This document shows positions 1-8,612 of a DNA stretch of 32,640 nucleotides, piece after piece (the first letter of the stretch is position 1; every line of letters starts with the position of its first letter). The notes under the pieces are model-generated. The model made no database searches and was not told where the DNA came from. It saw nothing but the letters and a program-made list of their open reading frames with translations. A program made the position numbers and the translations under genes. This DNA is from Acidobacteriota bacterium (GTDB taxonomy: Bacteria; Acidobacteriota; Terriglobia; UBA7540): the NCBI GenBank assembly GCA_003225365.1, contig QHZN01000216.1, forward strand, positions 1 through 32,640, in the 5' to 3' direction.

Positions 1-2
1 AG

Positions 3-833
3 CTCTGGCAGTCGCCGGGGAGCTTCGGGGGCAACTGGAACTTCGCGGCCTTCGGCGTGATCGAGCCCACGACGAACCTCTATCCCAGGCCGACTCGGCG
101 TTACGCCGTGAGCTACAGCCGCTGGCTCTCGCCCGACCCGGAAAATGCCGGGGCCGACGTGTCCGACCCACAAAGCTGGAACGCCTACTCCTACGTCGCA
201 AACAACCCAATGAGCCGCACCGATCCTGAGGGCGAGAGCTACGAGGTCTGCCAAGTGGACTCAGGAGGGAAGACGGTTCCGGGCTCGTGCGGGACCATCA
301 AGAGCGATGACGACTTCAAGAAATTTCAATTGCAGACCGCTGACCTCCTGGACTTTTCGGGCGACCACGCGGGCGGGACCATTTCCGCTGATGGCAAGTT
401 TATCGGCACGTACCGATACACTGAGGTAGACAACGTAGCGACGAACCCCGTTGCCGACCTGTTGGCGGGGGCGGGAGGTGCGGGCTTAGTGCGGGCCGTG
501 GTTGGCGGGCTGACACGGGCCGCGGCGGAGGAAGGCCTGCTGTCTTTCCTGGGCCGACTGGGGACGGAGGAAGCCGGCAGCCTGACGATCGGAGAAGGTC
601 CGGAGGAAGTGTCCTTGACCCAGCACGCGCTCAAGAGGGCCCTCCAAAGGGCCATAACAAAGGCTGACATAAATGAAGCCGTCAAAAGCGCAAAAATCGC
701 AGGAGACGTATCGACGCAGATCGGGAAGTATGGCACTCCCCAGCAGGTATTCACGGGCAAGAACGGTGTGGTCGTTGTGATCGAAAATGTCGGAAGAAAC
801 GCGGGCAAGTCAGTGACGGTTTGGAGGAAATGA
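3..833 (+). CDS. RHS repeat-associated core C-terminus with polymorphic toxin domain (5' partial)
   Basis: The reading frame is open from base 3, so the gene begins upstream of the window; an internal ATG at 57 is not its start. The first ~65 residues are the end of an RHS core: an RRYxxSxSRWLSPDP stretch, then PQSWNAYSYVANNP and TDPEG, the usual hinge where the conserved shell stops and the variable toxin tip starts. The remaining ~200 residues are the tip: an Ala/Gly-rich, possibly membrane-interacting segment around bases 455-545, and a last ~85 residues with TQHALKRALQR, GKYGTPQQVF, GKNGVVVVIEN and a terminal VTVWRK. That H..R...R / NG.VVVV / VTVW pattern resembles small RNase toxins of the DUF4258/BECR type; this is family resemblance by eye, not a match. 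RHS proteins encapsulate the toxin and are delivered to competitors, usually by type VI or related secretion. Two small genes follow directly, as expected for immunity genes. Confidence 0.85.
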   Translation, partial: LWQSPGSFGGNWNFAAFGVIEPTTNLYPRPTRRYAVSYSRWLSPDPENAGADVSDPQSWNAYSYVANNPMSRTDPEGESYEVCQVDSGGKTVPGSCGTIKSDDDFKKFQLQTADLLDFSGDHAGGTISADGKFIGTYRYTEVDNVATNPVADLLAGAGGAGLVRAVVGGLTRAAAEEGLLSFLGRLGTEEAGSLTIGEGPEEVSLTQHALKRALQRAITKADINEAVKSAKIAGDVSTQIGKYGTPQQVFTGKNGVVVVIENVGRNAGKSVTVWRK

Positions 834-854
834 ACTTAGACCTACCTTTACGAT

Positions 855-1169
855 ATGACTAAGCCAGAATCGGCAGAGAGAATCAAGCGGGCTGTCCAAA
901 GCGCCCTCGACCGAGAGGACATGGAGGGGCTCCTGGCATTGGGTGCCCCGGCCGACGAGTATGAGCCCGAAGCCCAATTAGTGGCGGACGCAATTAACAT
1001 CCTAAGTGAGGACGCGTGCCGTGTCCCCCCTACGGCGAGCCAGCTTTTGGAGTCGCTAAGGCAGGTCTGGCAGCGAATGTTCGGACCTTTCTCCCAGCAG
1101 GATCTTGCTAAGCGTGAGCCCGCCCTTAGAAGGGTGGCCGCCGACATTGTCCGCGCCCTGGGCCAATGA
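855..1169 (+). CDS. Probable immunity protein of the RHS toxin (DUF1871-like)
   Basis: A 104-residue soluble protein that starts 21 bases after the RHS toxin stop, on the same strand. It has no signal peptide or membrane segment. The segment LLALGAPADEYEPEAQLVADAI resembles the P.DEYdpEi..i signature that I associate with DUF1871-type small proteins, which are often found as immunity proteins next to polymorphic toxins. The rest is predicted mostly helical. Function is inferred from position (first gene after a toxin tip) plus this signature: it would bind and neutralise the incoming or self toxin in the cytoplasm. No clear ribosome binding site precedes the ATG, so it may depend on coupling to the RHS gene. 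It could instead be an orphan immunity gene left by an earlier toxin tip. Confidence 0.6.
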   Translation: MTKPESAERIKRAVQSALDREDMEGLLALGAPADEYEPEAQLVADAINILSEDACRVPPTASQLLESLRQVWQRMFGPFSQQDLAKREPALRRVAADIVRALGQ

Positions 1170-1280
1170 AAGGGCCAAAAAACTCCGGCTTGGGTGTGGC
1201 GGCAGACGGTAATGGTCCGGGGCGCGGTGCGGATGCCCCGAGGCGCGTCCAAATGGTTATTTCGATCAAGTGAGGCGCAT

Positions 1281-1604
1281 ATGGGCAAGTCTAAAAGGGA
1301 GGAGATCCAGCCCGAGGTGGTCAGGCTGCTTGGCGGCGGAGCGGACATGGAAACGCTCTTAGGCTTCATGAGGAAGCGGGGGCTTGACCAGATGGACTCC
1401 CTCCTGACGCTAGTTGACGTAGTCGGCCTCGACACGGGTGAAGCCTATGATCTAATCTTGGATAGCAGGACATGGTCTGACCAGCGCGAGAACAACTTGC
1501 GCCACCACCAAACTCTCATTCAGGCCTTACAAGAACTGAGCCAAGAGCAGGACCCGAATTTCAAGATCGAGATTGAGCCCGACCCCGACTCCCCGGAGCG
1601 ATGA
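1281..1604 (+). CDS. Second small immunity-like protein downstream of the RHS toxin
   Basis: A 107-residue protein. I chose the ATG at 1281 because GAGG at 1272-1275 gives a well-placed ribosome binding site and the 29 upstream in-frame residues look non-coding. The core (LLGFMRKRGLDQMDSLLTLVDVV followed by EAYDLILDSRTW) has the shape of the ribosomal L7/L12 C-terminal-like fold seen in several immunity-type small proteins: helix, RxxG, SI/SL..L, EA..LI..S..W. The C-terminus is acidic. Its place as the second small gene after a toxin tip suggests an accessory or orphan immunity protein. I do not recognise an exact family, and the immunity role is inference from context. Confidence 0.5.
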   Translation: MGKSKREEIQPEVVRLLGGGADMETLLGFMRKRGLDQMDSLLTLVDVVGLDTGEAYDLILDSRTWSDQRENNLRHHQTLIQALQELSQEQDPNFKIEIEPDPDSPER

Positions 1605-1620
1605 GCAACTTCAGCGCCGG

Positions 1621-1660
1621 CCGGCTGCCGCAGACCTTGCCTTGAGGGTCTGCGGGCCGG
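1621..1660. terminator. Hairpin between immunity gene and nusB, possible two-way terminator
   Basis: A strong stem is formed by CGCAGACC (1629-1636) and GGTCTGCG (1647-1654), with additional partial pairing of the flanking CCGG and GCCGG. It lies between two convergent genes (stop at 1604 and nusB stop at 1670). There is no clear T-run on either side, so intrinsic termination is possible but not proven. Confidence 0.45.
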
Positions 1661-1669
1661 AGGACGGGC

Positions 1670-2092
1670 TTACGCCCGCGTTTTCAAGGTCTCGATGTCC
1701 TTGCGGAGGGCGTCGAGCACGCCGTTGACGAACTCGACAGAATCGGCGCCCGAGTAGCGCCGCGCCAGTTCCAGAGCCTCGTTGATCACCACGGCGGCGG
1801 GGGTTTCCGGAGAGTGGAGCAGCTCGTAAAGCGCCATGCGCAGAAGGTTCCGGTCCACGGCGGCCATGCGTTCCAGGCGCCAGTGTTCGGCATGGCTGCG
1901 GATGGCGGTGTCCAGCGTTGCGATTTCCCCGGCTGTCCCTTCAAAAAGCCATCGCGCGAATTCCCGGACCGAGGGCTCGAGGTTTTTTTCATCGAGAAAC
2001 GTCGTGAGGACGTGCTCGGTCGAATGTTTCCCTACTTCCCACTGGAAGAGCATCTGAAGGGCGAGTTCGCGGGATTTTCGTCGCGAGGCCAT
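1670..2092 (-). CDS. nusB: Transcription antitermination factor NusB
   Basis: A 140-residue protein of normal NusB length. The N-terminal ASRRKSRELALQMLFQWE is the family's conserved opening helix (RR.aRe.alq.LyqwE). Later come DRNLLRMALYELLH and PAAVVINEALELARRYS, then FVNGVLDALRKD, the hallmark C-terminal block. NusB binds boxA RNA together with NusE (ribosomal protein S10) and prevents premature termination of rRNA transcripts. The usual partner ribH is not visible next door; the upstream neighbour on this strand is an enoyl-CoA hydratase, separated by a periodic repeat array. The ATG at 2092 is preceded by that array, so a promoter, if present, must lie in or beyond it. Confidence 0.95.
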   Translation of the reverse strand: MASRRKSRELALQMLFQWEVGKHSTEHVLTTFLDEKNLEPSVREFARWLFEGTAGEIATLDTAIRSHAEHWRLERMAAVDRNLLRMALYELLHSPETPAAVVINEALELARRYSGADSVEFVNGVLDALRKDIETLKTRA

Positions 2093-2105
2093 GGCCGTTG
2101 AGATC

Positions 2106-2225
2106 TCAGCTTTCAGCCATCAGTTCTCAGCCGTCAGATGTCGTTGGCAGGTTTCCGCTAACCACTGACCACATCCCACTGACCACTGGTCCCTAATGGC
2201 TGACCGCTGAAAGCTGAGCGCTGAA
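2106..2225. repeat. Heptad-periodic inverted array between nusB and the crotonase gene
   Basis: The whole gap is built of 7-base units. The left arm has five consecutive TCAGNNN units (2106-2140). After a ~22-base spacer the right arm has units in phase from 2163 to 2225, most fitting NNCTGAN, the reverse complement type. The outer parts form an exact 13-base inverted repeat (2105-2117 with 2206-2218). The array stops 2 bases before the crotonase stop codon and begins 13 bases from the nusB start. It has no open reading frame. Confidence 0.75.
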
Positions 2226-2227
2226 GG

Positions 2228-3010
2228 CTATTTTCCGACAAACTTCGCCGGCCGCTTTTCGAGGAAGGCGCGTGTGCCTTCCTTCATGTCTTCTGTGGTC
2301 GCCACAAGGCCGAAGAGGGTCGCCTCCAGGAACTGGCCTTCCTGCTGGCTCAATTCAAGGCCGTGGTTCACGGCTTCCATGGCGAACCTGACGGCGAGTG
2401 GAGCGTTGGCCATAATCTTCTTCGCCAGCGCCCACGCCGCAGGAATGAGTTCCGCCGCCGGCACCACCTGATTCACCAGGCCTATGCGGTAGGCTTCCTG
2501 GGCGGTTATCGGCTCGCCGCCGAGAATCAGTTCGAGCGCTCGACCCTTTCCGACCAATCTGGGCAGGCGCTGCGTTCCGCCGTAACCGGGGATGATGCCG
2601 AGCTTGACTTCCGGCTGACCGAAGCGCGCGGCGTCACTCGCGATACGGAGCGTGGCGGCCATCGCCAGCTCGCAGCCGCCGCCGAGCGCGTACCCGTTGA
2701 CAGCGGCGATCGATGGTTTCCCGAGGTTTTCGAGCGCGTCGAGCACGCGCTGGCCGGCAAGCGAAGTGTCTTTCCCTTGGACGGGCGTCTGGAGGGCGAG
2801 TTCGTTGACGTCTGCTCCGGCGATAAAAGCTTTCTCGCCTGCTCCTGTGAGAATCACGGCCTTGACCTCGTCGTCCTTCGAGATCTGCTCAATACAGTCG
2901 GCAAGCTCGTCCATCACCTTGCGGTTGAGCGCGTTGAGCTTGGCCGGGCGGTTGAAGGTCACCGTCGCGATACCTTCGCTTTTTTTGTAGAGCAGAGTCT
3001 GGTAGTCCAT
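2228..3010 (-). CDS. Enoyl-CoA hydratase / crotonase family
   Basis: A 260-residue crotonase-fold protein. The FNRPAKLNALN opening, the oxyanion-hole loop FIAGADVNEL (around residue 65) and NGYALGGGCELAMA (residues 105-118) are diagnostic. The two catalytic glutamates of true hydratases are present, in GGCEL (Glu114) and GQPEVKLG (Glu134), which supports hydration of trans-2-enoyl-CoA to 3-hydroxyacyl-CoA and not a diverged activity. The gene is followed upstream on the same strand by a 3-hydroxyacyl-CoA dehydrogenase, the next enzyme of beta-oxidation or the partner in butyryl/crotonyl-CoA metabolism, so the two probably act in sequence in the cytoplasm. Chain-length specificity cannot be read from sequence. 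Confidence 0.93.
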   Translation of the reverse strand: MDYQTLLYKKSEGIATVTFNRPAKLNALNRKVMDELADCIEQISKDDEVKAVILTGAGEKAFIAGADVNELALQTPVQGKDTSLAGQRVLDALENLGKPSIAAVNGYALGGGCELAMAATLRIASDAARFGQPEVKLGIIPGYGGTQRLPRLVGKGRALELILGGEPITAQEAYRIGLVNQVVPAAELIPAAWALAKKIMANAPLAVRFAMEAVNHGLELSQQEGQFLEATLFGLVATTEDMKEGTRAFLEKRPAKFVGK

Positions 3011-3032
3011 GAATGACTCCGGTAGCGCCCCT

Positions 3033-3050
3033 CCCGCCTTGCGGGGCGGG
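3033..3050. other. GC-rich hairpin between crotonase and dehydrogenase genes
   Basis: CCCGCC (3033-3038) pairs with GGCGGG (3045-3050) across a 6-base loop in the 66-base gap. There is no T-run. It may be an mRNA-stabilising or attenuating hairpin, or a small dispersed repeat. Confidence 0.35.
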
Positions 3051-3076
3051 CAGTCGTGCCGAGATACAGCCCAACG

Positions 3077-3961
3077 CTACAACAGTTGGTTTACCTTCGG
3101 ATTTTTCGGGTCGGAATAGTCGTAAAAGCCTTTGCCGGTTTTCCGCCCATACATTCCCGCCATCACCATGCGCTTCATCAGCGGCGGCGGGGCAAAACGC
3201 TTCTCACGGTACTCGGCAAAAAGGATTTCCGCAATGTAATACGTCGTATCAATGCCCACGAAATCGAGGAGCGTGAACGGCCCCATGGGGTGGTTGCAGC
3301 CGAGCTTCATCCCTGCGTCAATGTCCTCGATGGTCCCGAATCCCTCTTCGAAGGCTCGCACCGCGTCGAGCAGATAGGGTACCAGCAGGCGGTTGACAAT
3401 GAAGCCCGCGCGGTCGTTGGTCAGGACAGGGGTTTTGCCGAGCTTCTTCGCGAAATCCAGCGCCCCCTCAACGGCCGCAGGGTCCGTTGCCACGGTCTTA
3501 ACCACTTCCACGAGCTTCATAAGCGGGACGGGGTTGAAGAAATGCATTCCCAGGAAGCGCTCCCTGCGCCGAGTGGCGGTCATCATTTCGGTAATCGAAA
3601 GGGAAGAGGTGTTGCTCGCAAGGAGAGCGTGCTGGGCGAGGATTTTGTCTAAGGCGGCAAAGACTTCTCTCTTGCGCTCCAGGTTTTCAATCACGGCTTC
3701 CACGACCAAGTCGCAGCCGGCAAAGTCCTCCAGTTTCAGCGTGGGCTTCAGGCGCGCGAGCGTCTGAGCTTTTTGGTCCGCCGTCATGGTCCCTTTTTCG
3801 GTGAACTTCGCGAGCGACTTTTCAATCCGGCCAAGGCCCGCGGACAGCAGCTCATCCGAAACCTCTCGGACCACGGTCGGGAAACCGCTCATCGCCGAAA
3901 CCTGCGCGATGCCGGAGCCCATCAGGCCGCATCCAACCACACCGACCTTACGAATTTCCAT
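3077..3961 (-). CDS. hbd: 3-hydroxybutyryl-CoA / 3-hydroxyacyl-CoA dehydrogenase
   Basis: A 294-residue protein with the two-domain layout of short monofunctional HAD enzymes. An N-terminal NAD-binding Rossmann fold shows GCGLMG at residues 10-15. VVEAVIENLERKREVF and ASNTSSLSIT follow, then GMHFFNP with the catalytic His140, paired with a Glu in LVEVV. The C-terminal helical domain contains NDRAGFIVNRLL, MGPFTLLDFVGID and GRKTGKGFYDY. It oxidises 3-hydroxyacyl-CoA to 3-oxoacyl-CoA with NAD(P)+, following the hydratase encoded 66 bases downstream. The length fits Hbd/PaaH-type enzymes rather than the fused FadB/FadJ. The symbol is by family; the physiological direction is unknown. Confidence 0.92.
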   Translation of the reverse strand: MEIRKVGVVGCGLMGSGIAQVSAMSGFPTVVREVSDELLSAGLGRIEKSLAKFTEKGTMTADQKAQTLARLKPTLKLEDFAGCDLVVEAVIENLERKREVFAALDKILAQHALLASNTSSLSITEMMTATRRRERFLGMHFFNPVPLMKLVEVVKTVATDPAAVEGALDFAKKLGKTPVLTNDRAGFIVNRLLVPYLLDAVRAFEEGFGTIEDIDAGMKLGCNHPMGPFTLLDFVGIDTTYYIAEILFAEYREKRFAPPPLMKRMVMAGMYGRKTGKGFYDYSDPKNPKVNQLL

Positions 3962-4019
3962 GGCGCCTCTCCCTGGTTTGGGTTTGGGATTGCGGAGGAA
4001 AAGAAAACAGCGAGCCCAT

Positions 4020-6569
4020 TCACTGGTGTGACGGACTAAATGCGGAGACCAGGACGCGCTTGCCGCCTTCCTTTCGCGATTGTTCGAGGGTGGCCTCCAA
4101 CCGATTGACGACTTCCGTCACGCCGTCCACGGCGTCGAAATTCGCCCCCAGAGGGACGTCACACACGGCCAGGCAGAAGACGGGCGCCGGCTGGCCGTCC
4201 GGCTTGATTTGGGAGATGGCACGCCGCAGTTTTTCAACAGCCTGCGCCCCCTGCTCGAGAGGCGTATCCCCAAAGAGGATGGCAATAGCGCAGGGGCCGT
4301 AGCGAATTGGAATGTCGTTCTGGCGGAGGTTCGCTTGGAGGGCCTTCGCCACCTGCTCGATGTACCGCTGCATCGCGGTCTCGCCCAGCGCCTTGATCAT
4401 GGCCGCGGCGTTTGCCGGCTCCGCCAGGCAAATGCTCACGGGCAGCGACCGCTCCTTGGCACGAGCCGCTTCCGAAAGCAGACAGTCGAGATAAGCGCTC
4501 CTCGGCAGCAGTCCTGTCTCCGTATCCGTGCCCGCAACCGAGCGCGCCAGCCGCCGGAGCTTCGTATTGTTGGTGGCAATGACCACCTGCGTTCCGATGG
4601 CCCTCACCATTACGATTTCGCCGGGCGTCCAACTGCGCTTCTGGTCGCACTGCTCGATGAGCAGCAAGCCGGCGGGCTGATCGCGGTCTATCAGCGGCAC
4701 CGCGAGGAGCGATTGGATGCCGAGTTTTTGGATTTCCGCCTGAATGGGGGCCAAGGCAGGGAACTGCGCAGGATTCTCCATCAACCAGCCATCGGGTTTT
4801 CCCGCCGCCTGCCGCATGAGTGTCGCGTACAGCTTCAAGGTCGCCAAGATTTCAGACCCCGAAGCCGCTGGCGAGCAGTATTCCACCGTTAAAGTGGGCG
4901 GGCGGTCCGGGGTGCCGAGACCTCCCCAGGTACGGCTTGCGCCGAGGGCTCGGCCGATTTCGTTGACGGTTACTTGCATCGCGCCCTGCGGCGTGGATTC
5001 GCGATAGATGTTGGCCGTAATTTCGGAAATTTTCTGCAACTCTTCGAGCGACTGCGGCTGTACGGTCGGCCGAGCGGCTTGCGCGACTGGCGCGGGTGCG
5101 GCGGTCCCGCGCCCGGCAAGCGCTCCATCGGCAGGCGTGGGCGTAAATCCAGCGGCATTGTAGAGATCCCGAAGCCGCTGGTTCTTCTCCTCGGCCCCCG
5201 GGTAAAGCTTGTTAATCCGCTCGAGCGTTGCCCGGAGTTTTCCGGTGAGCATGTACTGATAATACATCTCGCCTTCGACGACGAGGTCGTCGAGCCCTTC
5301 GCCCTTTTGGGCGGCAGGTCCCGCGCCCGACCCACCACCCATAGCATGTCCCCCGGTAGGTGGCTCGACACGAGCAGCGATATTCTCGTACCAGATGTTT
5401 TCAATGTGGCCTTCGAGGTTCAGCAACCGGTCGGCGTGCCCCTCGCCGTAAGGGTCCACGTCGAGGATTCGCTCCAGCGTGTCGGCCGCTTTATTGTACT
5501 GGTCGGCGGCGAGATAGAGATTAAAGAGGCGAGTGAGCGAGCGGCGGAGCCCTTCCTCCTTATTGAATTCGTTGTAAAGGGCGGTGAGCATTTCGAGCAC
5601 GGAGAGATTTGTCTGGTCGGCTTCAAAAACCTTTTCCGCCATTTTCAAGAACTCGTTTTTCTTCCCTTGCTGGACGAAGGAGGGCCGCAATTGCCGCAGG
5701 AGAGACAGAGCGGCTTCTGCCTCCCCTTTCTGAACTCGGCCTTCGACCAGTTGCATGAGCAAATCGAGGGCGGCCGGCTCGGCCTGGTAGAGCTTCCAGG
5801 CGATCGGCTGGGCTTGGTCGTAATTGCGGATGGCGAGATATCCGTGAGCGAGAAGGTTCAGGATGGTCAGGTTGTCGGGCTGGCTATCGGCGAGGGGCCG
5901 AAGCAGCTCGATGGCCTCCGCTGCCTTCCCGCGCTCGAGATAGACTTGCGCGGCGGCGATGGAGGCGGCCGGGTCCGTGGGGTCAAGCGTGTGGGCTCGC
6001 TCGGCGAGTTCGGCCCAGCGGTCTTCTTGTCCCGCTTGGTGCGCCAGTTGAGAGGCCTGCAAGAACGCCTGCGTCGCCAGCTTCATTTGGTTGGCGCGGC
6101 TCGCGGATTCGGCGAGTTCCACGTTCGCTTCGAGGTCTTCCGGGGCGAGCTTGACGATGTGTTCCATACACGCGATGAGTTGCGCGCCGGCGCGCGCTTT
6201 GCGGTAGAGCGCACGCGCCTCGCGGTAGGCTTCCAACGCCTCGGATTTCTTCTGGCTCTTTTCGAGCAGCGCGGCCAGTTTTTCGTAGGTTGGGGCGTCT
6301 TGCCGGGAGATTTTCAGGATCTTCCGGCAGGTTGCGATGGCCTTTGCGCTGTCATTGCGCTTAATATAGTAATCAGCGAGCTGGGACTGGTAACGCAGTC
6401 CCTCGCTCGTCTGTTTGAGCTTGAGCGAAAGCTCGGCGAGGTTGAGCAAGACCTCTTCCGAGTTCGGCTGGAGTTTGTTGATCTCGATGTAGGTTTCCAG
6501 CGCCGAGTCGAATTTCTGTTTTTGCAGGTATTTCTTGGCCTTTTCGAACAGCTTATCAACGTCGGGCAT
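4020..6569 (-). CDS. TPR-GAF protein with degenerate GGDEF domain
   Basis: I start it at the ATG at 6569 (MPDVDKLFEKAKKYL), which begins directly with the first repeat; an upstream ATG at 6635 adds 22 unconvincing residues. The protein is 849 residues. Residues ~1-400 are tandem tetratricopeptide repeats (for example YIEINKLQPNSEEVLLNLAEL). An Ala/Pro/Gly-rich linker follows, then a GAF-like domain at ~505-665 (LLAVPLIDRDQPAGLLLIEQ) and a C-terminal ~150-residue GGDEF-fold domain beginning TETGLLPRSAYL. In the last domain the signature GGDEF loop is replaced by YGPCAIAILF, so diguanylate cyclase activity is very unlikely. It probably acts as a cytoplasmic scaffold or sensor. It lies 58 bases upstream of the dehydrogenase gene and diverges from lepA. 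No signal peptide was seen. Confidence 0.85.
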   Translation of the reverse strand: MPDVDKLFEKAKKYLQKQKFDSALETYIEINKLQPNSEEVLLNLAELSLKLKQTSEGLRYQSQLADYYIKRNDSAKAIATCRKILKISRQDAPTYEKLAALLEKSQKKSEALEAYREARALYRKARAGAQLIACMEHIVKLAPEDLEANVELAESASRANQMKLATQAFLQASQLAHQAGQEDRWAELAERAHTLDPTDPAASIAAAQVYLERGKAAEAIELLRPLADSQPDNLTILNLLAHGYLAIRNYDQAQPIAWKLYQAEPAALDLLMQLVEGRVQKGEAEAALSLLRQLRPSFVQQGKKNEFLKMAEKVFEADQTNLSVLEMLTALYNEFNKEEGLRRSLTRLFNLYLAADQYNKAADTLERILDVDPYGEGHADRLLNLEGHIENIWYENIAARVEPPTGGHAMGGGSGAGPAAQKGEGLDDLVVEGEMYYQYMLTGKLRATLERINKLYPGAEEKNQRLRDLYNAAGFTPTPADGALAGRGTAAPAPVAQAARPTVQPQSLEELQKISEITANIYRESTPQGAMQVTVNEIGRALGASRTWGGLGTPDRPPTLTVEYCSPAASGSEILATLKLYATLMRQAAGKPDGWLMENPAQFPALAPIQAEIQKLGIQSLLAVPLIDRDQPAGLLLIEQCDQKRSWTPGEIVMVRAIGTQVVIATNNTKLRRLARSVAGTDTETGLLPRSAYLDCLLSEAARAKERSLPVSICLAEPANAAAMIKALGETAMQRYIEQVAKALQANLRQNDIPIRYGPCAIAILFGDTPLEQGAQAVEKLRRAISQIKPDGQPAPVFCLAVCDVPLGANFDAVDGVTEVVNRLEATLEQSRKEGGKRVLVSAFSPSHQ

Positions 6570-6747
6570 AGCTCGGTCCGCCGAGAGGCACTCCTCCGAC
6601 CCCACGGTGGGATTCAAGGGGTGGATTGTGGGCATCCGAGCATAGCGCGCTTTCGAGGGATTTTCAAAGGCTTTGGGGTTCTGGGAGAAAATCGGGGCTC
6701 CAGCGCGCGGCCGGTTCGATGGTTTGAATCACTCGACTCAGGGATGC

Positions 6748-8550
6748 ATGGCGGACGCCCGCTACATACGCAATTTCTCGATCGTCGCACACATTGACCA
6801 TGGCAAGTCCACGCTGGCCGACCGCTTGCTCGAGAAGACCGGCGCGCTCTCCAAGCGCGAGATGTCCGAGCAGGTGCTCGACTCGATGGACCTGGAGCGC
6901 GAGCGCGGCATTACCATCAAGGCCCACGCCGTCCGACTCACCTACCGCGCCCGCGACGGTCATGACTACCAATTCAACCTGATTGATACCCCCGGCCACG
7001 TGGATTTTTCCTACGAAGTCTCGCGCAGCCTATCGGCGTGCGAAGGGGCGCTCCTGGTCATAGATGCCTCTCAGGGCGTCGAAGCGCAGACGCTGGCCAA
7101 CACCCGCCTCGCCATGAACAACCGCCTGAGCATCATCCCGGTCATCAACAAGACGGACCTGCCCGGCGCCGATATCGAGGGGACCAAGCAGCAAATCGAG
7201 CACGCACTGGCCATGGACCCGAGCGAAGCCCTGCTGATCAGCGCCAAGCAGGGGACGGGAATCGAGGAAGTCATGGAAGCGGTGGTGGCGCGCATTCCCC
7301 CGCCCCAGGGGTCACCCGAGGCGCCGCTCCAGGCGCTCATTTTCGATTCTTGGTTTGACAGCTTCCGCGGCGTCGTCGTGCTCGCTCGTGTGGTCGAGGG
7401 AGCGCTCGCGGTGGGGACGCGCATCCGTTTGTGGTCGAACCAGCAGGTCTATACGGTCGAGGAGCTGGGCATCCGCACCCCCAAGCTCGCACGCGTCGAA
7501 AAGCTTGAGGTGGGCGAAGTGGGCTACGTCATGGCCAACATCAAGCGGGTTTCCGACACGCGCATCGGCGACACCATCACCGAGCACGACCGGCCCGCCG
7601 CCGGCCCCTTGCAAGGGTTCGAAGAGATCAAGCCTATGGTCTTCGCCGGACTCTATCCGGTCGAAGCCGGCGATTACGAGGTGCTTCGCGACGCGCTCGA
7701 GAAGTTGCGGCTGAACGACGCCTCGTTCTTTTACGAGCCGGAGAATTCCGTCGCGCTCGGCTTCGGGTTTCGCTGCGGGTTCCTGGGGCTGCTGCACATG
7801 GAGATCGTTCAAGAGCGGCTGGAGCGCGAATTCAACCTGAATCTGATTACCACCGCGCCGAGCGTGCGTTATCGCATCACCACCAAGTCGGGCGAGGTGC
7901 TCGAAGTGGAGAGCCCCACGAGGTTTCCCCCCGCGGGAGACATCGCGAAAATGGAAGAGCCTGTGATCACTGCGCTCATCTTGACCCAGGACCAGTACCT
8001 GGGCGGCATCCTGCAACTGCTCGAAGAGAAGCGCGGTTTGCAGAAGGGCTTCGAGTACGTCTCGCGCGAGCGGGTGCTGCTGACTTACGAGCTGCCGCTG
8101 AACGAGATCGTGCTCGACTTCTATGACCGGCTGAAATCGGTTTCGCGCGGCTACGCCTCGCTCGACTACCACCTTGCGGGCATGTGGGGGTCGGACTTGG
8201 TGAAAGTGGACCTCCTGGTGGCGGGCGAGCCCGTGGACGCGCTGTCGTTTGTCTGCCACCGCGAGGCCGCCTACTCCCGCGCCCGGGTGCTTTGCGCGCG
8301 CATGCGCAAGCTCATCCCGCGCCAGCTTTTCGAGGTCGCCATCCAGGCGGGCATCGGCTCGAAAATCATCGCGCGCGAAAACGTCGCCGCCATCCGCAAG
8401 AATGTCCTCGCCAAGTGCTACGGCGGCGATATCACGCGCAAACGGAAGCTGCTCGAAAAGCAAAAAGAAGGCAAGCGCCGAATGAAGCGCGTCGGCAAGG
8501 TGGATATCCCCCAGGAGGCGTTTCTGGCCGTGCTCAAAGTGAGCGAGTGA
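6748..8550 (+). CDS. lepA: Elongation factor 4 (LepA GTPase)
   Basis: A 600-residue protein, normal for LepA. I use the ATG at 6748 because the family begins at [21 protein letters not shown]; an in-frame start at 6673 would add 25 residues not seen in relatives. GTPase motifs are complete: AHIDHGKST (P-loop), GITIKA (switch I), DTPGHVDF (G3) and NKTDLPGA (G4). EF-G-like domains follow, with the LepA-specific C-terminal block [22 protein letters not shown]4 back-translocates or remodels stalled ribosomes and is membrane-associated or cytoplasmic. The classical partner lepB (signal peptidase) is not next to it; the downstream genes are accessory toxin-antitoxin-like genes. Confidence 0.97.
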   Translation: MADARYIRNFSIVAHIDHGKSTLADRLLEKTGALSKREMSEQVLDSMDLERERGITIKAHAVRLTYRARDGHDYQFNLIDTPGHVDFSYEVSRSLSACEGALLVIDASQGVEAQTLANTRLAMNNRLSIIPVINKTDLPGADIEGTKQQIEHALAMDPSEALLISAKQGTGIEEVMEAVVARIPPPQGSPEAPLQALIFDSWFDSFRGVVVLARVVEGALAVGTRIRLWSNQQVYTVEELGIRTPKLARVEKLEVGEVGYVMANIKRVSDTRIGDTITEHDRPAAGPLQGFEEIKPMVFAGLYPVEAGDYEVLRDALEKLRLNDASFFYEPENSVALGFGFRCGFLGLLHMEIVQERLEREFNLNLITTAPSVRYRITTKSGEVLEVESPTRFPPAGDIAKMEEPVITALILTQDQYLGGILQLLEEKRGLQKGFEYVSRERVLLTYELPLNEIVLDFYDRLKSVSRGYASLDYHLAGMWGSDLVKVDLLVAGEPVDALSFVCHREAAYSRARVLCARMRKLIPRQLFEVAIQAGIGSKIIARENVAAIRKNVLAKCYGGDITRKRKLLEKQKEGKRRMKRVGKVDIPQEAFLAVLKVSE

Positions 8551-8612
8551 TCTTCCATTTCTCCGTGGCAGCGGCTGTTGCGGTCTGGCTGTGCATTCAG
8601 TAGGATAAGAGC

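Noticed and set aside
4974-6797. 607-codon plus-strand open frame opposite the TPR gene
   Set aside because: Antisense shadow of the TPR-GAF gene in GC-rich DNA; the minus-strand protein has clear domains.
7312-8463. 383-codon minus-strand open frame inside lepA
   Set aside because: Antisense shadow of lepA.
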